Assembly: GCF_048569485.1 (NCBI RefSeq)
Contig: NC_134357.1
Location: forward strand, 475,459,187 to 475,523,186
DNA length: 64,000 nt
DNA from: Anomaloglossus baeobatrachus
Lineage: Eukaryota; Chordata; Amphibia; Anura; Aromobatidae
Direction: 5' to 3'
This document shows, one piece after another, positions 56,535 to 64,000 of this stretch (position 1 is its first letter; each line of letters starts with the position of its first letter). The notes under the pieces were generated by a model. That model did not search any database, had not been told where the DNA came from, and saw nothing but the letters and a program-made list of their open reading frames with translations. Both the position numbers and the translations under genes were made by a program.

Positions 56535-59500
56535 ATGGCAACCAAGCACCGGCGGCGGCCGAGAGTGACCGGAGAAAACGGGGAAACTGCGGGGCCTGCT
56601 CGTGGGGCTCAGGGAGGGAAGGCCGGGTGAGTCTGGGCCGGAGAATGGGGGATGGAGGGGAGAATGGCACCTCTGTCTCCATAAGGATGACTGCAAGGAG
56701 CATCTTGGGGTACATGTGGGCATGAGAGGGGAAGTGGTCACAGACCGTGCCCCCATAACAGTGCCAGATACAGACTGTGCCCCCATAACAGAGCTAGACA
56801 CAGACCGTGCCCCCATAACAGAGTCAGAGAGAGACCGTGTCCCCATAACAGTGCCACACACAGACCGTGCCCCCATAACAGTGCCAGATACAGACTGTGC
56901 CCCCATAACAGAGCCAGATACAGACCGTTACCCATAACAGAGTCAGAGAGAGACCGTGTCCCCATAACAGAGCCAGATACAGACTGTGCCCCCATAACAG
57001 AGCCAGACACAGACCGTGCCCCCATAACAGAGTCAGAGAGAGACCGTGTCCCCATAACAGTGCCACACACAGACCGTGCCCCCATAACAGTGCCAGATAC
57101 AGACTGTGCCCCCATAACAGAGCCAGATACAGACCGTTACCCATAACAGAGTCAGAGAGAGACCGTGTCCCCATAACAGAGCCAGACACAGACCGTGCCC
57201 CCATAACAGAGTCAGAGAGAGACCGTGTCCCCATAACAGTGCCACACACAGACCGTGCCCCATAACAGAGCCAGACACAGACCGTGCCCCCATAACAGAG
57301 CCAGACACAGACCGTGCCCCCATAACAGAGCCAGACACAGACCGTGCCCCCATAACAGAGCCAGACACTGACTGTGCCCCCATAACAGAGCCAGACACAG
57401 ACTGTGCCCCCATAACAGAGCCAGACACAGACCGTGCCCCCATAACAGAGCCAGACACAGACCGTGCCCCCATAACAGAGCCAGACACAGACTGTGCCCC
57501 CATAACAGAGCCAGACACAGACCGTGCCCCCATAACAGAGCCAGACACAGACCGTTACCCATAACAGAGTCAGAGAGAGACCATGTCCCCATAACAGTGC
57601 CAGATACAGACCGTGACCCCATAACAGTGCCAGACACAGCCCGTGCCCCCATAACAGTACCAGGCACAGCCCGTGCCCCCATAACAGTTCCAGACACAGA
57701 CCGTGCCCACATAACAGTTCCAGACATAGACCATGCCCCCATAACAGAGCCAGACACAGACCGTGCCCCAATAACAGAGCCAGACACAGCCCGTGCCCCC
57801 ATAACAGTTCCAGACATAGACCATGTCCCCATAACAGTGCCAGACACAGCCCGTGCCCCCATAACAGTGCCAGACACAGCCCGTGCCCCCATAACAGTAC
57901 CAGGCACAGCCCGTGCCCCCATAACAGTTCCAGACACAGACCGTGCCCCCATAACAGTTCCAGACACAGACCGTGCCCCAATAACAGAGCCAGAGAGAGA
58001 CCGTGCCCCCATAACAGAGCCAGATACACACCGTGCCCACATAACAGAGCCAGACATAGACCGTGCCCCCATTACAGAGCCAGATACACACCGTGCCCCC
58101 ACAACAATGCCAGACACAGCCCGTGCCCCCATAACAGTACCAGGCACAGCCCGTGCCCCCATAACAGTTCCAGACACAGACTGTGCACCCATAACAGTGC
58201 CAGACACAGACTGTGCCCCCATAACAGAGCCAGAGAGAGACCGTGTCCCCATAACAGAGCCAGAGAGAGACCGTGTCCCCATAACAGAGCCAGATACACA
58301 CTGTGCCCACATAACAATGCCAGACATAGACCGTGCCCACATTACAGAGCCAGATACACACCGTGCCCCCATAACAATGTCAGACATAGACCGTGCATCC
58401 ATAACAGTGCCAGACATAGACCGTGCCCCCATAACAGAGCCAGACACAGACCGTTACCCATAACAGAGTCAGAGAGAGACCATGTCCCCATAACAGTGCC
58501 AGATACAGACCGTGACCCCATAACAGTACCAGGCACAGCCCGTGCCCCCATAACAGTTCCAGACACAGACCGTGCCCACATAACAGTTCCAGACATAGAC
58601 CATGCCCCCATAACAGAGCCAGACACAGACCGTGCCCCAATAACAGAGCCAGACACAGCCCGTGCCCCCATAACAGTTCCAGACATAGACCATGCCCCCA
58701 TAACAGTGCCAGACACAGCCCGTGCCCCCATAACAGTGCCAGACACAGCCCGTGCCCCCATAACAGTACCAGGCACAGCCCGTGCCCCCATAACAGTTCC
58801 AGACACAGACCGTGCCCCCATAACAGTTCCAGACACAGACCGTGCCCCAATAACAGAGCCAGAGAGAGACCGTGCCCCCATAACAGAGCCAGATACACAC
58901 CGTGCCCACATAACAGAGCCAGACATAGACCGTGTCCCCATTACAGAGCCAGATACACACCGTGCTCCCACAACAATGCCAGACACAGCCCGTGCCCCCA
59001 TAACAGTACCAGGCACAGACTGTGCCCCCATAACAGTTCCAGACACAGACTGTGCCCCCATAACAGTGCCAGACACAGACTGTGCCCCCATAACAGAGCC
59101 AGAGAGAGACCGTGTCCCCATAACAGAGCCAGAGAGAGACCGTGTCCCCATAACAGAGCCAGATACACACTGTGCCCACATAACAATGCCAGACATAGAC
59201 CGTGCCCACATTACAGAGCCAGATACACACCGTGCCCCCATAACAATGTCAGACATAGACCGTGCATCCATAACAGTGCCAGACACAGACCGTGCCCCCA
59301 TAACAGTGCCAGACACAGACAGTGCCCCTATAAAAGAGCCAGACACAGACCGTGCCTCAATAACAGAGCCAGACACAGACTGTGCCCCCAAAACAGAGCC
59401 AGGTACAGATCGTGCCTCAATAACAGAGCCAGGTACAGATCGTGCCTCAATAACAGAGCCAGACACAGACCGTGCCTCCATAACAGAGCCAGGTACAGAT

Positions 59501-61278
59501 CGTGCCCTCATAACAGTGTCAGACACAGACCGTTCCCCCATAACAGAGCCAGACACAGACCGCGGCCCCATAACAGAGCCAGACACAGACCGCGCCCCCA
59601 TAACAGAGCCAGACACAGACCGCGCCCCTATAACAGAGCCAGACACAGACCGCGCCCCCATAACAGTGCCAGACACAGACCGCGCCCCCATAACAGTGCC
59701 AGACACAGACCGCGGCCCCATAACAGAGCCAGACACAGACCGCGCCCCCATAACAGAGCCAGACACAGACCGCGCCCCCATAACAGAGCCAGACACAGAC
59801 CGCGCCCCCATAACAGAGCCAGACACAGACCGCGCCCCCATAACAGAGCCAGACACAGACCGCGCCCCCATAACAGTGCCAGACACAGACCGCGGCCCCA
59901 TAACAGAGCCAGACACAGACCGCGCCCCCATAACAGAGCCAGACACAGACCGCGCCCCCATAACAGAGCCAGACACAGACCGCGCCCCCATAACAGTGCC
60001 AGACACAGACCGCGGCCCCATAACAGAGCCAGACACAGACCGCGCCCCCATAACAGAGCCAGACACAGACCGCGCCCCCATAACAGAGCCAGACACAGAC
60101 CGCGCCCCCATAACAGAGCCAGACACAGACCGCGCCCCCATAACAGAGCCAGACACAGACCGCGCCCCCATAACAGAGCCAGACACAGACCGCGCCCCCA
60201 TAACAGAGCCAGACACAGACCGCGCCCCCATAACAGTGCCAGACACAGACCGCGCCCCCATAACAGTGCCAGACACAGACCGCGGCCCCATAACAGAGCC
60301 AGACACAGACCGCGCCCCCATAACAGAGCCAGACATAGACCGCGCCCCCATAACAGAGCCAGACACAGACCGCGCCCCCATAACAGAGCCAGACACAGAC
60401 CGCGCCCCCATAACAGAGCCAGACACAGACTGCGCCCCCATAACAGAGCCAGACACAGACCGCGCCCCCATAACAGTGCCAGACACAGACCGCGCCCCCA
60501 TAACAGAGCCAGACACAGACCGCGCCCCCATAACAGTGCCAGACACAGACCGCGCCCCCATAACAGAGCCAGACACAGACCGCGCCCCCATAACAGAGCC
60601 AGACACAGACCGCGCCCCCATAACAGAGCCAGACACAGACCGCGCCCCCATAACAGAGCCAGACACAGACCGCGCCCCCATAACAGAGCCAGACACAGAC
60701 CGCGCCCCCATAACAGAGCCAGACACAGACCGCGCCCCCATAACAGAGCCAGACACAGACCGCGCCCCCATAACAGAGCCAGACACAGACCGCGCCCCCA
60801 TAACAGAGCCAGACACAGACCGCGCCCCCATAACAGAGCCAGACACAGACCGCGCCCCCATAACAGAGCCAGACACAGACCGCGCCCCCATAACAGAGCC
60901 AGACACAGACCGCGCCCCCATAACAGAGCCAGACACAGACCGCGCCCCCATAACAGAGCCAGACACAGACCGCGCCCCCATAACAGTGCCAGACACAGAC
61001 CGCGCCCCCATAACAGTGCTAGACACAGACCGTGCAGTAAATTCTTGAATCTTCTTTCTGCAGCGTCCGGAGGGGCCGTGTTGCGGGCCGGTCATGGCGG
61101 AGCGCTGTGCTGTGCGGGGTCCTCGCTCTGATCACCGCACTCCTGGGTTTTCTCCTTGTTTATGGTTATCCTGGTGGAGAGATGATGGCGGTGCTCGCAG
61201 CTCAGCAGGAGACGCTGCAGCACAGGTTCTTCCCGGTGCCCTGCTCCCCGGACTACGGGAACCACAAGCAGTTCACAG
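56535..61278 (+). CDS. OGFOD3: OGFOD3, first two coding exons (partial gene)
   Basis: OGFOD3 is a single-pass membrane protein with a 2-oxoglutarate/Fe(II) dioxygenase domain of prolyl-4-hydroxylase type; only the N-terminal part is here. Exon 1 is 56535-56626 (MATKHRRRPRVTGENGET..., donor GTGAGT). Exon 2 is 61064-61278 (acceptor CTTTCTGCAG, donor GTAACG). Joined in phase they give 102 residues: a basic cytosolic start, one membrane span (AVLCGVLALITALLGFLLVY), then FFPVPCSPDYGNHKQFT, which matches human FIEVPCSEDYDSHRRFE. The order next to HEXD is the same as in human. Intron 1 is filled by a 30-bp array and intron 2 by a 39-bp array running off the window. The catalytic exons are outside. 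Confidence 0.92.
56740..61035. repeat. 30-bp minisatellite in OGFOD3 intron 1 (about 143 units)
   Basis: Units read CCAGACACAGACCGCGCCCC-CATAACAGAG. The left two thirds vary (CGTG for CGCG, AGAGAGAG, shortened units). A block of about 899 bp is duplicated (57583-58481 against 58482-59380). From about 59530 to 61010 the units are almost identical. The array stops about 28 bp before the exon 2 acceptor. Confidence 0.97.
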
Positions 61279-61284
61279 GTAACG

Positions 61285-64000
61285 GCCACCGCAGAGCATC
61301 GCAGCTATGATAGAAAGATGTCAGGACACGCAGAGCATCGCAGCTACGATAGAAAGGTGTCAGGACACGCAGAGCATCGCAGCTATGATAGAAAGGAGTC
61401 AGGACACGCAGAGCATCGCAGCTATGATAGAAAGGTGTCAGGACATGCAGAGCATCACACCTATGATAGAAAGGAGTCAGGACACGCAGAGCATCGCAGC
61501 TATGATAGAAAGGTGTCAGGACACGCAGAGCATCACAGCTATGATAGAAAGGAGTCAGGACACGCAGAGTATCGCAGCTATGATAGAAAGGTGTCAGGAC
61601 ACGCAGAGCATCTCAGCTATGATAGAAAGGTGTCAGGACACGCAGAGCATCTCAGCTATGATAGAAAGGAGTCAGGACACACAGAGCATCACAGCTATGA
61701 TAGAAAGGAGTCAGGACACGCAGAGCATCACAGCTATGATAGAAAGGAGTCAGGACACGCAGAGTATCGCAGCTATGATAGAAAGATGTCAGGACACGCA
61801 GAGCATCACAGCTATGATAGAAAGGTGTCAGGACATGCAGAGCATCACAGCTATGATAGAAAGGTGTCAGGACACGCAGAGCATCACAGCTATGATAGAA
61901 AGGTGTCAGGACACGCAGAGCATCACAGCTATGATAGAAAGGTGTCAGGACACGCAGAGCATCACAGCTATGATAGAAAGGTGTCAGGACACGCAGAGCA
62001 TCGCAGCTGTGATAGAAAGGAGTCAGGACACGCAGAGTATCGCAGCTATGATAGAAAGATGTCAGGACACGCAGAGCATCACAGCTATGATAGAAAGGTG
62101 TCAGGACATGCAGAACATCGCAGCTATGATAGAAAGGTGTCAGGACATGCAGAGCATCACAGCTATGATAGAAAGGTGTCAGGACACGCAGAGCATCACA
62201 GCTATGATAGAAAGGTGTCAGGACACGCAGAGCATCACAGCTATGATAGAAAGGTGTCAGGACACGCAGAGCATCACAGCTATGATAGAAAGGTGTCAGG
62301 ACACGCAGAGCATCGCAGCTGTGATAGAAAGGTGTCAGGACATGCAGAACATCGCAGCTATGATAGAAAGGTGTCAGGACACGCAGAGCATCACAGCTAT
62401 GATAGAAAGGTGTCAGGACACGCAGAGCATCACAGCTATGATAGAAAGGAGTCAGGACACACAGAGCATCGCAGCTATGATAGAATGGTGTCAGGACATG
62501 CAGAGCATCACAGCTATGATAGAAAGGAGTCAGGACACGCAGAGTATCGCAGCTATGATAGAAAGGAGTCAGGACACACAGAGCATCGCAGCTATGATAG
62601 AAAGGTGTCAGGACACGCAGAGCATCACAGCTATGATAGAAAGGTGTCAGGACACGCAGAGCATCGCAGCTATGATAGAAAGGTGTCAGGACACGCAGAG
62701 TATCGCAGCTATGATAGAAAGATGTCAGGACACGCAGAGCATCGCAGCTATGATAGAAAGGAGTCAGGACACGCAGAGCATCACAGCTATGATAGAAAGG
62801 AGTCAGGACACGCAGAGCATCGCAGCTATGATAGAAAGGAGTCAGGACACGCAGAGCATCGCAGCTATGATAGAAAGGAGTCAGGACATGCAGAGCATCG
62901 CAGCTATGATAGAAAGGTGTCAGGACACGCAGAGCATCACAGCTATGACAGAAAGGTGTCAGGACACGCAGAGCATCGCAGCTATGATAGAAAGGAGTCA
63001 GGACACACAGAGCATCACAGCTATGATAGAAAGGTGTCAGGACACGCAGAGCATCGCAGCTATGATAGAAAGGTGTCAGGACACGCAGAGCATCGCAGCT
63101 ATGATAGAAAGGAGTCAGGACACGCAGAGCATCACAGCTATGATAGAAAGGTGTCAGGACACGCAGAGCATCGCAGCTATGATAGAAAGGAGTCAGGACA
63201 TGCAGAGCATCGCAGCTATGATAGAAAGGTGTCAGGACACGCAGAGCATCACAGCTATGACAGAAAGGTGTCAGGACACGCAGAGCATCGCAGCTATGAT
63301 AGAAAGGAGTCAGGACACACAGAGCATCACAGCTATGATAGAAAGGTGTCAGGACACGCAGAGCATCGCAGCTATGATAGAAAGGTGTCAGGACACGCAG
63401 AGCATCGCAGCTATGATAGAAAGGAGTCAGGACACGCAGAACATCGCAGCTATGATAGAAAGGAGTCAGGACACGCAGAGCATCACAGCTATGATAGAAA
63501 GGTGTCAGGACACGCAGAGTATTGCAGCTATGATAGAAAGGTGTCAGGACACGCAGAGCATCGCAGCTGATAGAAAGATGTCAGGACACGCAGAGCATCA
63601 CAGCTATGATAGAAAGGAGTCAGGACACGCAGAGCATCGCAGCTATGATAGAAAGGTGTCAGGACATGCAGAGCATCACAGCTATGATAGAAAGGTGTCA
63701 GGACATGCAGAGCATCGCAGCTATGATAGAAAGATGTCAGGACACGCAGAATATCGCAGCTATGATAGAAAGGTGTCAGGACACGCAGAGCATCGCAGCT
63801 ATGATAGAAAGGTGTCAGGACACGCAGAGCATCGCAGCTATGATAGAAAGGAGTCAGGACACGCAAAGCATCGCAGCTATGATAGAAAGGAGTCAGGACA
63901 CGCAGAGCATCGCAGCTGTGATAGAAAGGTGTCAGGACACGCAGAGCATCGCAGCTGTGATAGAAAGGTGTCAGGACAGGCAGAGCATCACACCTATGAT
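61285..64000. repeat. 39-bp minisatellite in OGFOD3 intron 2 (about 70 units, continues)
   Basis: Units read GCATCGCAGCTATGATAGAA-AGGTGTCAGGACACGCAGA. They begin within about 10 bases of the exon 2 donor and run past the window end. Variation is limited to a few positions (GTG/GAG/ATG, CGC/CAC). Confidence 0.97.

Noticed and set aside
56298-56630. In-frame N-terminal extension of OGFOD3 with a signal-peptide-like start (MARCGRQGLLGLLVLLVG)
   Set aside because: The downstream MATKHRRRPRV fits the human start and the type II topology. The extension overlaps the expected promoter and 5' UTR. Transcript data could reopen it.
58342-61095. A 917-residue minus-strand frame and an 850-residue plus-strand frame (58496-61048) of 10-residue repeats
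   Set aside because: Both arise because the intronic repeat unit is 30 bp and lacks stops. They lie between two proven OGFOD3 exons, and the plus-strand frame ends before the true acceptor.
61318-63570. A 750-residue frame of 13-residue repeats (SGHAEHRSYDRKV)
   Set aside because: The 39-bp unit keeps a frame open. The sequence is OGFOD3 intron 2, starting right after a good donor site.

Overview
This window is vertebrate nuclear DNA, most likely from a frog. The evidence is split genes with GT-AG introns, four genes in the order known from human 17q25.3, and Helitron, Tc1, hAT, Harbinger-like, Ty3 and LINE remains. The extreme minisatellite load and the hAT terminal motif TAGTGATGAGCGAG suggest an anuran, perhaps a hyloid. 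The species call is inference.

Four host genes can be rebuilt exon by exon. NARF (minus strand) contributes its first three coding exons and runs off the left edge. CYBC1/EROS (plus) is complete, with a 188-residue product. HEXD (minus) is nearly complete; only its first exon was not found. OGFOD3 (plus) contributes its first two coding exons and runs off the right edge. NARF and CYBC1 diverge, CYBC1 and HEXD converge, and HEXD and OGFOD3 are head to head. The host coding sequence adds up to only about 2.6 kb of 64 kb.

Almost everything else is intron filled with locus-specific tandem repeats and transposons. From left to right: a Helitron 3' end (1-630); a Tc1 element holding a Harbinger-like MITE that itself holds a hAT MITE (2.2-4.95 kb); an irregular array with a GTAACCCATAGCAAC core (5.9-7.6 kb); the NARF/CYBC1 promoter zone (about 8.0-8.4 kb); a 52-bp satellite (8.67-26.96 kb) opened by a hAT MITE, a Ty3/gypsy LTR element and two Helitrons; a Harbinger-like MITE and a LINE remnant (27.0-28.7 kb); a related 48-50-bp satellite (28.8-31.3 kb); a foldback structure whose arms are tandem copies of a hAT end (32.0-34.1 kb); CYBC1 exons with two intronic arrays; the convergent CYBC1/HEXD interval; HEXD with 35-bp and 38-bp arrays; and OGFOD3 with a 30-bp array in intron 1 and a 39-bp array in intron 2.

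The observations most worth following are: (1) two related satellites whose unit carries the 15-bp word AGYGCCATCTAGTGG, which fits the published CTCF core consensus, in head-to-tail orientation between two divergent genes; (2) the same 35-bp minisatellite in opposite orientation on both sides of HEXD exons 4-12; and (3) the large hAT-derived foldback. No bacterial-type operon, CRISPR array or recognisable tRNA/rRNA gene was seen.
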